Shown here in pieces: positions 26,746-35,102 of a stretch of 64,000 nucleotides of DNA (position 1 is the first letter of the stretch; each line of letters starts with the position of its first letter). Under the pieces are notes generated by a model. The model did not search any database and had not been told where the DNA came from. It saw nothing but the letters and a program-made list of their open reading frames with translations. The stretch is from Mucilaginibacter sp. Lineage in GTDB: Bacteria; Bacteroidota; Bacteroidia; Sphingobacteriales; Sphingobacteriaceae. The stretch lies in contig NZ_JANYGQ010000018.1 of assembly GCF_025359345.1 (NCBI RefSeq), positions 62,001 to 126,000 of the forward strand, given 5' to 3'. A program made the position numbers and the translations under genes.

Positions 26746-27879
26746 TTAAGCAATATTATTAGTTGAGGAGCCATGCTCTGTGCTTGCGAATAAGAAATGT
26801 AAAGCTGTTATTACAGAACTTAATAGGGAAATGCCGGATGCATAAATCATCGCTTTAACTTTTATGTTCTTTTTCTTTAATGCGATATTGTATTGCTCGG
26901 ACACATCTCTCATTGTTCCGTCCAGCGTATTGGGCGACAATTTGGTTTTTTCAAATGCTTTCACAATACTTTCAAAATCCAGGAAGTTAGTACTAAGAAA
27001 ATCTCCTTTTTTGATTTCAAAGCTATTGCATGTGATCGATTGAGCATTATACTTTAACACTAATTCATTTATCTCATTGCGGTTATGATACACAACAAAT
27101 GGACGACTTTTTTTATTTGCCTCCAATGTATTCTTTAATTTATCAATATTTTCAACAACTATGAAATTATTAAATTTTGAACAATTTCTAGTTATTTTTG
27201 ATATGTTAACACCGTCTTGCCCTTCAAATATTTCGGTAGCTTTTTTCGCATTTCGTGATGAATAAACTATAACAACGGGTTGCATCGCCTTTTGGTTGTT
27301 CTGATTCATTGCCGATTGGTAATTTTGAAAAAAAGTTATGCCATACTCACTTAGTGTTTTGGCAAGTGCCTCTGGAATTTTGGACTTACCTCCCCAAATA
27401 ATTCTCTTGTTTTTATGAAGCTGTAAGACCTTAATAATTTCCTTGGGATCTGGGCTTTTGGTTATCGAGTTTTCGGAGGTGGTTTGATATAAATAGCCAA
27501 TCCTCCCGTTTTTATAAGCTATATCTCTCAATATAAGACAATCATCATATCTTCCAGTACCGTATTTAAAATTTGTTTTGTATTGACTGTTCAAATAATC
27601 AATATCTTGATCTTTAAATTTATAACCAAAGTACAATGAAAGTTCGTCAGCGTTTTTTATTTTCTTATTGAGACTTACAAAATTATAGGATTTTCCAAAG
27701 TCATAGCCAAAGTCTAATGCCCTGGTTCGTTCTTCAGTTATAAATTTTGCTTTTTTATAATTCTCATTTTCTTTTAAAATATGATCATAATATTCTTTGG
27801 AGAGTTCTTTGCCCTCAACTTCCTGTGCATAACTATAATTAATAGAGAGAAAGAATATAAGGAAGATAAATTTTTTCAT
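26746..27879 (-). CDS. Exported membrane-tethered protein of unknown function
   Basis: A 377-residue, Lys- and Asn-rich protein. It begins with a signal peptide (KKFIFLIFFLSINYSYAQ) and ends with a hydrophobic helix at about 342-362 (IYASGISLLSSVITALHFLF) followed by a short tail, so it should be periplasmic with a C-terminal anchor. A middle region reads PVVIVYSSRNAKKATEI and RPFVVYHNR, alternating beta strands and helices that suggest an alpha/beta fold. No known family recognised. AT-rich relative to neighbours, with a clear terminator on its upstream side; a recently acquired cargo gene. Confidence 0.6.
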   Translation of the reverse strand: MKKFIFLIFFLSINYSYAQEVEGKELSKEYYDHILKENENYKKAKFITEERTRALDFGYDFGKSYNFVSLNKKIKNADELSLYFGYKFKDQDIDYLNSQYKTNFKYGTGRYDDCLILRDIAYKNGRIGYLYQTTSENSITKSPDPKEIIKVLQLHKNKRIIWGGKSKIPEALAKTLSEYGITFFQNYQSAMNQNNQKAMQPVVIVYSSRNAKKATEIFEGQDGVNISKITRNCSKFNNFIVVENIDKLKNTLEANKKSRPFVVYHNRNEINELVLKYNAQSITCNSFEIKKGDFLSTNFLDFESIVKAFEKTKLSPNTLDGTMRDVSEQYNIALKKKNIKVKAMIYASGISLLSSVITALHFLFASTEHGSSTNNIA

Positions 27880-27962
27880 TTAACTCGAAAGTTTAATTTA
27901 GACACTATAAATATAATCAATATTAATTAAATTCTTTAGGCACGTAGTAGTTTCCATGTTGT

Positions 27963-27998
27963 AAAAAAGGCCGTAATCGATAGATTACAGCCTTTTTT
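27963..27998. terminator. Bidirectional terminator
   Basis: AAAAAAGGC and GTAAT pair with ATTAC and GCCTTTTTT around a short loop with one mismatch. It has A and T runs on both sides and lies just downstream of the recombinase stop codon. Confidence 0.75.
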
Positions 27999-28005
27999 GT
28001 TTTGA

Positions 28006-29955
28006 TCAAAAATCCAACACATCCTCCCATGTGGTTTTCGACGAACGGTCCAATAACGCCAATACAGCCATTATCTTTTCATAATTTGCAACCGTTGGCA
28101 TAAATAGATTGTCTTCCCAAGTTGTAATTGTTGAGGGATCAACATTTAATCGGGCCGCCAATAGCTTTTTGCTATGGCCGTTTAAATACCGAAACTCCTT
28201 TATCTTCCCACCTAATGTACTCGTATCAATCGGGACAGGATTATACCCAAGAAACCGGGTAATTTTAGGCATTTGTATCATTTGTGGAACAGACCGTTTA
28301 TTTTCCCAATAGGTTATTGTATCTTCGGACACACCAAAAATTCCTGCTACAGTAATTTGTGACAGCTTTAAGTCCAAACGGCGTTTACGCAAGTGATCAG
28401 AAATATCCACGAGTTCCTTGGGATACGTTGGATGCTTCGGCATTGGGCTATCGCAGTCAATTTCACAGAATGCCAACACAGGAATGTTGGTGTGTGGAAC
28501 ATTCTTTGGATTTGAGGAAATCATTGGAGCATAGGCTAAATTGATAGTGATTTCCTCTTTGCCTATAACGATGCTTGTTGTAATCGTTTCTACAATACCG
28601 CGCTTTTGTTCGAATGTCATATCAACCCAGTTGTAATGCAAATGTTCCACTTCGTTTAAGATTGCATCACTCGATAGTAGTTGCACGGTGCGGACATCAA
28701 TTTCCGCTTCAAGTTCCGGTAATTGCTCATCGAGTTGTCGCAATCGTTTCTCCATCGGCACGTGTTGCTCACTGAAGGTATCTTTGGTAATTTCACCATC
28801 CAATCGCAAGGTTAAAAGGTCGTTCATGCGTTTTGAGAGCCTGTTGCGTTCTTTGCGAGTTGTTTCAAGCAATAGCTTTTTCTCTTGCAATTGCGTGTCA
28901 GACTGCGCCACAAATTCCTCATGGTTAATGCTACCTAAATAATCTTTCAAATACACCTGGTATATTTCGTCGATGTCTTCAGAACTTATGCGCGTTTTGC
29001 AAACACTACACAAGTACATTTTTGACGCATGTCTCACATACATCGTTTTCCCGCATTCACACTGTACAAAGCCGGATAACAGATACACGGCCTTGACGCT
29101 AATGCGCACAACCTTCTTTTCCTGTGCATCTAAAATGCTGTTGCATTTGTCCCACAGTTCAGCGTCCACGATTGCGGGGCAGGGCATAATCACCCACTCC
29201 GATTGCGGTTTAAGCGACCATTGTTTATCCTTGCCGGGGCTTTTAGTGTAATTCGCGCGGCGCTCACCCTTTGCACTGGGGTCGCGCAGCAGTCGAAGAA
29301 CAGTGGTATCGGAAAATGCCGAGCCGTTCCGGGTTCTATAGCCGAGGTCATTTAATGCGCGGGCGGTGCTGTGTTTGCGTTGATGAGTAATAAATAACTC
29401 ATACATCAGCTTTCGAATGGGCGCTTCCGTTTCGTCTATTACGAGCGTGTTGTTTTCCCACTTATACCCGTACGAGGCTTGACCACCCAATGATTTACCC
29501 ATCTTGGCACGGATTGGCACCGAGGCCTGGACACGTGAGGCGATTTCCTCACGCTCCCATTCGGCCATTGCTGAAATGATGGTGAAGAATAACCGGCCGG
29601 CGGGTGAACTGGTATCGATGTTTTCGGAAAGCGAAATAAGGTCTGCTTGCTCCGTTCTGAAAATGTCTGCGAATTCTAATAGTTCTTTTGTGCTACGGGC
29701 AAGCCGGGCAAGCTTTGAAAAAACAAGCCCGGTGATGTGTCCACTTCTGATGTCAGAGAGCATTCGTTTTGCTTCTGGATGTCCCATGACTGATTTGCCG
29801 CTCACGGCTTCAAGTCTGTACACTTCCATAACGTGCCAGCCTTTTGATTCAGTATAATATCGGGCGCGGCGTTCATGATGTTCAGGGCTTTCTGCTTCAA
29901 CTTGCATGTCGGTGGATACGCGTATCCAAATACCGACTCGTTTGATTGCTTCCAT
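28006..29955 (-). CDS. Large serine recombinase fused to a double helix-turn-helix domain
   Basis: A 649-residue protein. The catalytic domain starts RVGIWIRVSTDMQVEAES with the nucleophile Ser, then FSKLARLARSTKEL and EREEIASRV. The recombinase domain is followed by a zinc ribbon (CECGKTMY and CSVC at about 315-340) and a coiled coil. Unusually, the last 150 residues form two XRE-like HTH units (SQITVAGIFGVSEDTITYWE and SKKLLAARLNVDPSTITTWE). The same double-HTH unit exists as a separate gene at 43000. The fusion may tie recombination to a specific DNA address or to regulation. Intact start and motifs suggest activity. Confidence 0.88.
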   Translation of the reverse strand: MEAIKRVGIWIRVSTDMQVEAESPEHHERRARYYTESKGWHVMEVYRLEAVSGKSVMGHPEAKRMLSDIRSGHITGLVFSKLARLARSTKELLEFADIFRTEQADLISLSENIDTSSPAGRLFFTIISAMAEWEREEIASRVQASVPIRAKMGKSLGGQASYGYKWENNTLVIDETEAPIRKLMYELFITHQRKHSTARALNDLGYRTRNGSAFSDTTVLRLLRDPSAKGERRANYTKSPGKDKQWSLKPQSEWVIMPCPAIVDAELWDKCNSILDAQEKKVVRISVKAVYLLSGFVQCECGKTMYVRHASKMYLCSVCKTRISSEDIDEIYQVYLKDYLGSINHEEFVAQSDTQLQEKKLLLETTRKERNRLSKRMNDLLTLRLDGEITKDTFSEQHVPMEKRLRQLDEQLPELEAEIDVRTVQLLSSDAILNEVEHLHYNWVDMTFEQKRGIVETITTSIVIGKEEITINLAYAPMISSNPKNVPHTNIPVLAFCEIDCDSPMPKHPTYPKELVDISDHLRKRRLDLKLSQITVAGIFGVSEDTITYWENKRSVPQMIQMPKITRFLGYNPVPIDTSTLGGKIKEFRYLNGHSKKLLAARLNVDPSTITTWEDNLFMPTVANYEKIMAVLALLDRSSKTTWEDVLDF

Positions 29956-30009
29956 ACGTTTAAGATTTAGTTATTGGGTTGTGAAAGGAATGGTTATTTA
30001 CATTAAAGA

Positions 30010-30042
30010 TATAAAAAAACAAAGCCTCCCAAAAGGGAGGCT
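30010..30042 (-). terminator. Rho-independent terminator after RuvC-fold gene copy 2
   Basis: AGCCTCCC (30023-30030) pairs with GGGAGGCT (30035-30042) around AAAA; on the minus strand it is followed by a T-rich tract. It ends the XRE/small/RuvC-fold operon. Confidence 0.85.
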
Positions 30043-30058
30043 AATTAGTTGTAAATAA

Positions 30059-30541
30059 CTAATACGATGAATTCTTGTTTTCTTCTTTCCATAAATGGGC
30101 AACTAATACTGCTTCAAACATTTTGTCGTGATAATTATTGCGATTGGTTAATTCACGGTGTTGTGCACGTTGCAGGATTGGATAATGGAGCGTGGTATGG
30201 GCAATCAAATCTTGTCCATTTTTAATCGCTGGTATAGCTGCTTTAATATCTGCTTGGCTTTTGTAGTCAACCATACAGCCGTGACTTTTAACGATTGTGT
30301 CTATTTGTTTCAAAAGCGAAATGATGGCGGCACTATGGTGGCTTAGTCGGGGCACTTTTAGTATTATCGCAGTAACGTCGTGTTGCTCTAAATACTTTTC
30401 ATACTTACTGATAATTGCTTCGCCTTTCTTTTCAGACCAGGAACTTTTGAAAGAGAGCGTATTCCATGACATAAGTCCTTTGTCACTAATAATTGCTATG
30501 CCTGATGTTCGGGTGCCGATGCTAATTCCCAGAATAATCAT
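30059..30541 (-). CDS. RuvC-fold (RNase H-like) protein, catalytic acids lost; copy 2
   Basis: Starts MIILGISIGTRTSGIAII. As in copy 1 at 14027, the first RuvC Asp is Ser, the second strand reads AIILKVPRLSHHSAAI with Lys in place of Glu, and the last helix reads KMFEAVLVAHLW. The shared HH pair and FEAV helix show that both copies kept non-RuvC residues under selection. The start at 30541 gives a 20-bp overlap with the upstream small gene, the same as in copy 1. Probably a DNA-structure-binding protein or a nuclease with a different active site. Confidence 0.65.
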   Translation of the reverse strand: MIILGISIGTRTSGIAIISDKGLMSWNTLSFKSSWSEKKGEAIISKYEKYLEQHDVTAIILKVPRLSHHSAAIISLLKQIDTIVKSHGCMVDYKSQADIKAAIPAIKNGQDLIAHTTLHYPILQRAQHRELTNRNNYHDKMFEAVLVAHLWKEENKNSSY

Positions 30542-30776
30542 AGCCGTATTGTTTGTATTGATTGACAAGGTGGGTAAACAGCGCTCCACGAGTGCGCTTG
30601 ATTTGGCGGTCTGGTATTCCTGCCACCCGGTCTAATAACTCTCGAAGTTTTTCATGGGGAACTTGGTGGGCAAAGGTCAGATAGAGTGAAAGCGCGTTAG
30701 GATCTTCGAGTTTGGCGGCGATTTCATGCGCGAGTTGAATTTCGAGTGGATTGTAATTAATATTATGAGTGTTCAT
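30522..30776 (-). CDS. Small conserved helical protein of the XRE/RuvC-fold module; copy 2
   Basis: About 84 residues from the Met reading MNTHNINYNPLEIQLAHEIA; a longer frame starts at 30866 but crosses the repeated operator sites. It shares EIQLA and RTRGALFTHLVNQ with copy 1 at 14484. It overlaps the RuvC-fold gene by 20 bp. Function unknown, but its strict pairing with the RuvC-fold gene in both copies suggests a complex. Confidence 0.65.
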   Translation of the reverse strand: MNTHNINYNPLEIQLAHEIAAKLEDPNALSLYLTFAHQVPHEKLRELLDRVAGIPDRQIKRTRGALFTHLVNQYKQYGYDYSGN

Positions 30777-30806
30777 TGTTGTAAAAAGATGCTCTAATAA
30801 TTGTAT

Positions 30807-30855
30807 CGTTCGGTCGCTCGTTTTTTTATATATTTCGATTGTTTCGTTCGATATA
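30807..30855. promoter_or_regulatory. Repeated CGTTCG sites, module copy 2
   Basis: CGTTCGGTCGCTCG (30807-30820) and TTTCGTTCGATAT (30842-30854) lie between the XRE gene and the small gene. The second resembles the CGTTCGTTCGATAT site at the same place in copy 1. Candidate operators for the XRE regulators. Confidence 0.45.
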
Positions 30856-30934
30856 AAAAGCTTCAATAATTTAATGTTACTATCTGTCCCTTATCTAAAG
30901 GACATAGAAAGCCGGGCCGCAAATAACTTTGCAG

Positions 30935-31207
30935 CTAGATTGTCTTAAATTGTTCAAATTCTTTTACTCGTAACTCTTCGCGAAAAGTGTTGAATATATC
31001 GCTGTACAGCTCATTGGGGTAGGTACGGTATATCAAACTTAATTTTATCAGATTTACCGTACTTGGAAGCAGCGCTCCTTTTTCCCATAACGACACCGGT
31101 ACCGAATCATGCAATCCTAAAAGGCTTGCAACTTGCCGTTGCGTATACCCCATAGTCATGCGGTGTAATCGTAATGTATTTGGAATAGGTTGATTTCCTT
31201 TTTCCAT
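30935..31207 (-). CDS. XRE-family regulator of the RuvC-fold module; copy 2
   Basis: A 90-residue protein with the helix-turn-helix MGYTQRQVASLLGLHDSVPV and SLWEKGALLPSTVNLIKLS, followed by YRTYPNELY. It is the paralogue of the gene at 14910 and occupies the same first position in a same-strand module of three genes. It probably regulates the small and RuvC-fold genes. Confidence 0.8.
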   Translation of the reverse strand: MEKGNQPIPNTLRLHRMTMGYTQRQVASLLGLHDSVPVSLWEKGALLPSTVNLIKLSLIYRTYPNELYSDIFNTFREELRVKEFEQFKTI

Positions 31208-31854
31208 AACTATTAGGATAGCAGTGGAAGAAAGTTAGCATAAGGGAGGTAAAATAGTTATAAAGACGAAGTAGCTACAAAAAACTATAAATTGTCCTTT
31301 GTAAACAAAGAACCGGTTTGTAGAATTAGTATTCTTTCGTCCGGTTCGACCCCTCCGGCCGATTTTCTACAATGACCATGTTAAATTGAAAACCACAATG
31401 TTTTTAGATGGTTACAAATTACAATTAAAACACCATACAACTTCCACCAGTACACCCACGATGTAATTTCTCCTAAGTCAACGGATTCAAGATAAAAACA
31501 ATTGAGTTTAATTGACCGCATAAGTGTCCTAAAAAGATATCCTCGCTAAATAATTTATACGGACCACGCATACAGAAGCAAAAAGTCTATTTCTGATTAC
31601 AACGGAATTGCCGGATTGAGTTACATGGACGTGAGACAATGTTGCAGGCATCGATGTCTGCATGAATTGCCTAACGAGACATGACCAGGACGCTAACAAT
31701 TCCCATGTTCAAGGGGGATGTCTAAACATGCCAATTCAAAATCCCACATCGAAGACATTAGCTAGAACCTTATTCGTATTTATGCTAAAAAGCAGAACCC
31801 ACTGTTTGTAAGACAATCCGTTAGGCAAGCATCACACCGACTCGTGCATCACCA
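31208..31854. other. Non-coding stretch between element module and peptide cargo
   Basis: No gene was recognised on either strand; only short frames without domains. One imperfect hairpin is present: TGTAGAA (31319-31325) pairs with TTCTACA (31365-31371), with CCGG/CCGG inside a GC-rich loop. This stretch probably holds the junction between the first set of element genes and the second. Confidence 0.45.
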
Positions 31855-32739
31855 TTAAACGCAGGAACCATATCGAACATTTTCCTTTTCAAACAAGTCG
31901 ATTAGCAGTTTATTTTTTGAATTGTACACCCAATTTGTAACACAATTTCGTAAATCAGGGGCAATCTGAATAATCGATATTGCAGAATGCGCCTTAATAT
32001 GAGGATTGTCATTTTTTATCATTATTGCTTTAAGCACCTCTATATTATTTTCACTACCTAATAGGCCAGCCATACGGATACTCAACTCATTACTTGAAAC
32101 CTGGATATAACGCGCTATTTTAAACGCATGTTCGTCAAATTCATATTGTGGGCTAGCCGCTATATTTCTTTTAGGAATAATATTAATAGACACAGATATG
32201 CTTTCCGGCGGTATTTGATTATGTATATCTTTTTTCGCCTGATAATACATGATTTTACCCTCCGACAACGTGTATATTCCCTTGTCTTCCATCTTTACAT
32301 GCTCTCCCAAAAGACCGGTAACTTCATCGGAATTATATATAAAAGACCTTGTTTTGTAGCCGGGCCCAAAGTACCCTGCGGTTAACAAATCGAAGTTATG
32401 GTCATGAAAAACATCATACTTAAAATTGGGATCCGCCTTTTCTGATTCAGATACCGGGCTCCAAACCACAGCCCTCAGTAAGTACTCGTCTGTCTGATAA
32501 ATGCTGAATACAGAAGACCCGTGTACGTTTGATTTCTGAAAATCATATATATTCTTTAGTTCGGCAGTAAGAAAGTTTGTTAAGAACGTCTTATTATTGT
32601 TCAATTGATTTAAGTATTTAGCCGAATAGAAAAGATCGTCTTGGTTTTTAAAATCAACTTTTGTTCCTTTCATTATTTCTCTAAATTCTACTAATCCGAT
32701 AGTTGTATCGTCTTCAGGTATTGATATTATTAGTGGCAT
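31855..32739 (-). CDS. Unknown protein of peptide locus 2 (cupin-like plus HEAT-like)
   Basis: A 294-residue soluble protein. The middle carries YDVFHDHNFDLLTAGYFGPG, whose clustered His and Asp resemble metal-binding cupin-type loops. The last third (IRMAGLLGSENNIEVLKAIM, then NPHIKAHSAISIIQ) resembles HEAT-type helical repeats. The gene to its right has a similar two-part design, suggesting a duplicated pair. It is the last gene of a same-strand cluster starting at the VKOR fusion gene. A modifying or immunity role in peptide production is possible; no family was firmly recognised. Confidence 0.55.
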   Translation of the reverse strand: MPLIISIPEDDTTIGLVEFREIMKGTKVDFKNQDDLFYSAKYLNQLNNNKTFLTNFLTAELKNIYDFQKSNVHGSSVFSIYQTDEYLLRAVVWSPVSESEKADPNFKYDVFHDHNFDLLTAGYFGPGYKTRSFIYNSDEVTGLLGEHVKMEDKGIYTLSEGKIMYYQAKKDIHNQIPPESISVSINIIPKRNIAASPQYEFDEHAFKIARYIQVSSNELSIRMAGLLGSENNIEVLKAIMIKNDNPHIKAHSAISIIQIAPDLRNCVTNWVYNSKNKLLIDLFEKENVRYGSCV

Positions 32740-32742
32740 ATT

Positions 32743-33684
32743 CTAACTATTTGTTGCAAGTAGTTTATCTCTCAAAATTTTTGCACGGTCAGATAAAAAG
32801 GGAAGGGGCGAATCAATTGCAGATCGCAGGTGATCTATTGCGAGTGGGTGCTGTTCTAACAACATCGCTTCTATAGCCCTGATCTTAAGAAGCGGGTCGC
32901 CATATATAAATATCTTATCATACAACTCCTGAGGTGCGTCAATTTCCATCTCTATTAATAAATTTAAAAAAGCCATCAACCGGGCTAGAAAAGGCTTCGA
33001 CGGCAATGCGTCAAAAGCCACAAGATTTTCATTAAATATCCAATGCAGTTCTATTCTGGGATTATTTATAGTCAGCGTTTGCACTACAACGGCTTCATCT
33101 ACTTCTATAATTTCAATAATCCTATTACTATCCCAATTTGATATGGAGGCACCATCACTTAACATTTGTTCGTCAATTTCAGTCAGTGTTACTCCCGATG
33201 AAAAATTGTTTATATCGGTGTCACGCGGCACTTGTAGTATTCTTACCTTACATGTTCCACTACCTTTTATTACTAGCACCTGCGAATTGGCAGACCATAT
33301 CAAAGGGGGCAGAGGATTTTTACTAAAATTACCCGTTCCTGTCCATGTCTTTTGCCCTTTAACTTCTAGAGCATCATTATCGTCAGCTTTAGCATGCGGC
33401 ATAATGTTCACATTAGGCAGATAAATTGAGGCAGCATAAACAAATTTTTCGTTGTTAATAATTCGCATGCTCAATTTGCCCGAAGTCATCGGAGCCATGT
33501 AGTAATTGTCTTTCGATATAGCGTCTATATGCGCACTGTTTAAGTTGGTCAAAAAGCCGCCACGGCAGTGTTCTATAAATGCAGACTCGATCTCTGCTTT
33601 CCCAAACGCCTTCGTGATAGCGTTTTCCAGATAGGCAATTTGTTCTAATAGGTCTTGCTCCATAATGTTGTTTGAATTACTCAA
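32743..33684 (-). CDS. Unknown protein of peptide locus 2, related in design to its neighbour
   Basis: A 313-residue protein lying 3 bp upstream of the 294-residue gene on the same strand, so co-transcribed. The N-terminal half is beta-rich (YMAPMTSGKLSMRIINNEKF, YAASIYLPNVNIMPHAKADD). The C-terminus (DPLLKIRAIEAMLLEQHPLA) resembles HEAT-like repeats and matches the pattern seen in the next gene. No signal peptide. Probably forms a pair with its neighbour and acts on or protects against the peptide encoded nearby; this is inferred from position. Confidence 0.55.
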   Translation of the reverse strand: MSNSNNIMEQDLLEQIAYLENAITKAFGKAEIESAFIEHCRGGFLTNLNSAHIDAISKDNYYMAPMTSGKLSMRIINNEKFVYAASIYLPNVNIMPHAKADDNDALEVKGQKTWTGTGNFSKNPLPPLIWSANSQVLVIKGSGTCKVRILQVPRDTDINNFSSGVTLTEIDEQMLSDGASISNWDSNRIIEIIEVDEAVVVQTLTINNPRIELHWIFNENLVAFDALPSKPFLARLMAFLNLLIEMEIDAPQELYDKIFIYGDPLLKIRAIEAMLLEQHPLAIDHLRSAIDSPLPFLSDRAKILRDKLLATNS

Positions 33685-33746
33685 ATTTTAACAAAATTTG
33701 AGTCGAGGTTATCGGGGTGTCGAACTTATTTAAAAATGCTTAGTTG

Positions 33747-34670
33747 TCAATTTTCAATAAGTATAGCGCCCATTGCAAAGTTCTCGCCTAAAGCGAATGT
33801 CGTCCAGGGATTTTCGTGGTCCCTATCACGCCTGGTCAAACTATACTCCCTGTCCGCTCCAATTCTTGGATCGTTCTGAACCATCCAATCATTGATGTTC
33901 TCGTAATCTCTGTCGATTCCGGGTACCCTGTGACAGTATTGTTGTCCATACTGCACCAAATCATCACCATACCACTTGGCAGAAAGAGTTTCAAAAACGA
34001 TAAAAAAACCGTTTACGGGAACCTGAAGATTGTATTTTGTTAAATCAACTTCTAGTTTGTGGAGCTTTTTGGGATTATATACTATGATACTATCTTTTAT
34101 CATTTCCTTATCGGGGTATAAGCTATCGTCATTTTTCGTATATAACTGCACTTTAAATGGCTTATCGATACCCTTTAAACCATCATTTACGAAAAAATAA
34201 ACGCTGGCTATGATTGCGCTCAGCTTTTTTTTATTCGGTATATATAACGCAAGTTCTTCATTAACGAGAGGGTAATACCTTCCCTTATACTCATCGGCAG
34301 TTTCTCCTAAAGCTATCTTAGTCGCTTTAGCCGAATTAATTTTCACTTCCTTAAGGGAAATTATAGAACGCAGCATCTTTATCGTGTCAGGCATATTGTA
34401 ACCGGCCCTCATCTTAAATTGCGATGTGTTGTAGCCTATGCACGAAAACTTTAAGCTGCCATTTAAACCAACATTTTGCTTCCTCAAACTAACCATGCCA
34501 TTCACATCTGTCATAAAGGCGGCTAAATCATTAACTGTTACGGTCACATTTTCAATGGCTTTAAGAGTTAAGCTATCTACGAGCCTCAAACGCCATACGT
34601 CATTTTGGTTATTCTGTTGCGCAAAAACAAATCCCGGCACCAACGTTAAAAAAATTAATATTTTCTTCAT
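33747..34670 (-). CDS. Exported protein with CarboxypepD_reg-like domain
   Basis: About 307 residues from the Met that starts the signal peptide MKKILIFLTLVPGFVFAQ; an earlier Met at 34724 would spoil the signal. An N-terminal carboxypeptidase-regulatory-like beta sandwich (VDSLTLKAIENVTVTVND, then DVNGMVSLRKQN and SCIGYNTSQF) is typical of Bacteroidota secreted proteins. The rest is a beta-rich domain of unknown role. It lies between the peptide gene and the paired unknown genes of the same strand. Confidence 0.7.
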   Translation of the reverse strand: MKKILIFLTLVPGFVFAQQNNQNDVWRLRLVDSLTLKAIENVTVTVNDLAAFMTDVNGMVSLRKQNVGLNGSLKFSCIGYNTSQFKMRAGYNMPDTIKMLRSIISLKEVKINSAKATKIALGETADEYKGRYYPLVNEELALYIPNKKKLSAIIASVYFFVNDGLKGIDKPFKVQLYTKNDDSLYPDKEMIKDSIIVYNPKKLHKLEVDLTKYNLQVPVNGFFIVFETLSAKWYGDDLVQYGQQYCHRVPGIDRDYENINDWMVQNDPRIGADREYSLTRRDRDHENPWTTFALGENFAMGAILIEN

Positions 34671-34759
34671 TCTCCAAGTAAAACGTACTAAAACAGTCAT
34701 CAATATAACCTGATAATGTCTCATTATCAGGCTATATTAGTCATTTTTAAATGTAAAGC

Positions 34760-34996
34760 TTAACAGTAGCAATATGTTGCACAAACGAGTCCCCCTTCTA
34801 CGGTTTGCTTAGTTTTACCGCCATCGGTAGAGGTAGACCCATCACACATGCAAACGCAATTAACGCCTGGCACGCTAACGGCTCTCGGATTGGTGTCCGA
34901 ATAATAATATTGCATATTTCCGCCAACAATGTTTTTCATTTCGCTCCTTTTCAAGGTCTTAGCGATTTTTTCCAAGTTTGAATCTTTTGATTCCAT
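34760..34996 (-). CDS. Cys-rich GG-leader peptide precursor of peptide locus 2
   Basis: A 78-residue peptide. The leader (LEKIAKTLKRSEMKNIVGG) ends in a double Gly at about residues 25-26, the C39-peptidase cleavage signature. The core begins NMQYYYSD, contains a CVCMC cluster in the middle and ends CATYCYC, six Cys in all. Upstream on the same strand is a C39-like/VKOR/thioredoxin fusion that could form disulfides in this core. No radical SAM gene is in this locus, so disulfides are more likely than thioethers. A distinct peptide from the one at 6347. Confidence 0.75.
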   Translation of the reverse strand: MESKDSNLEKIAKTLKRSEMKNIVGGNMQYYYSDTNPRAVSVPGVNCVCMCDGSTSTDGGKTKQTVEGGLVCATYCYC

Positions 34997-35102
34997 AGTT
35001 AAGTTAATAATTTTAAGTAATTAATAATATTATCGGCACCGCCCCGATATCAAAACGGCATGTTAAAGGTTCATGCTCCCTTTTTCTTGTAAAAAGTTAC
35101 TG

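Noticed and set aside
31319..31371. tRNA-like GGTTCGA sequence with flanking inverted repeat
   Set aside because: The T-arm positions do not pair, and there is no acceptor or anticodon stem; the 7-bp flanking repeat is weak. Treated as a plain hairpin.
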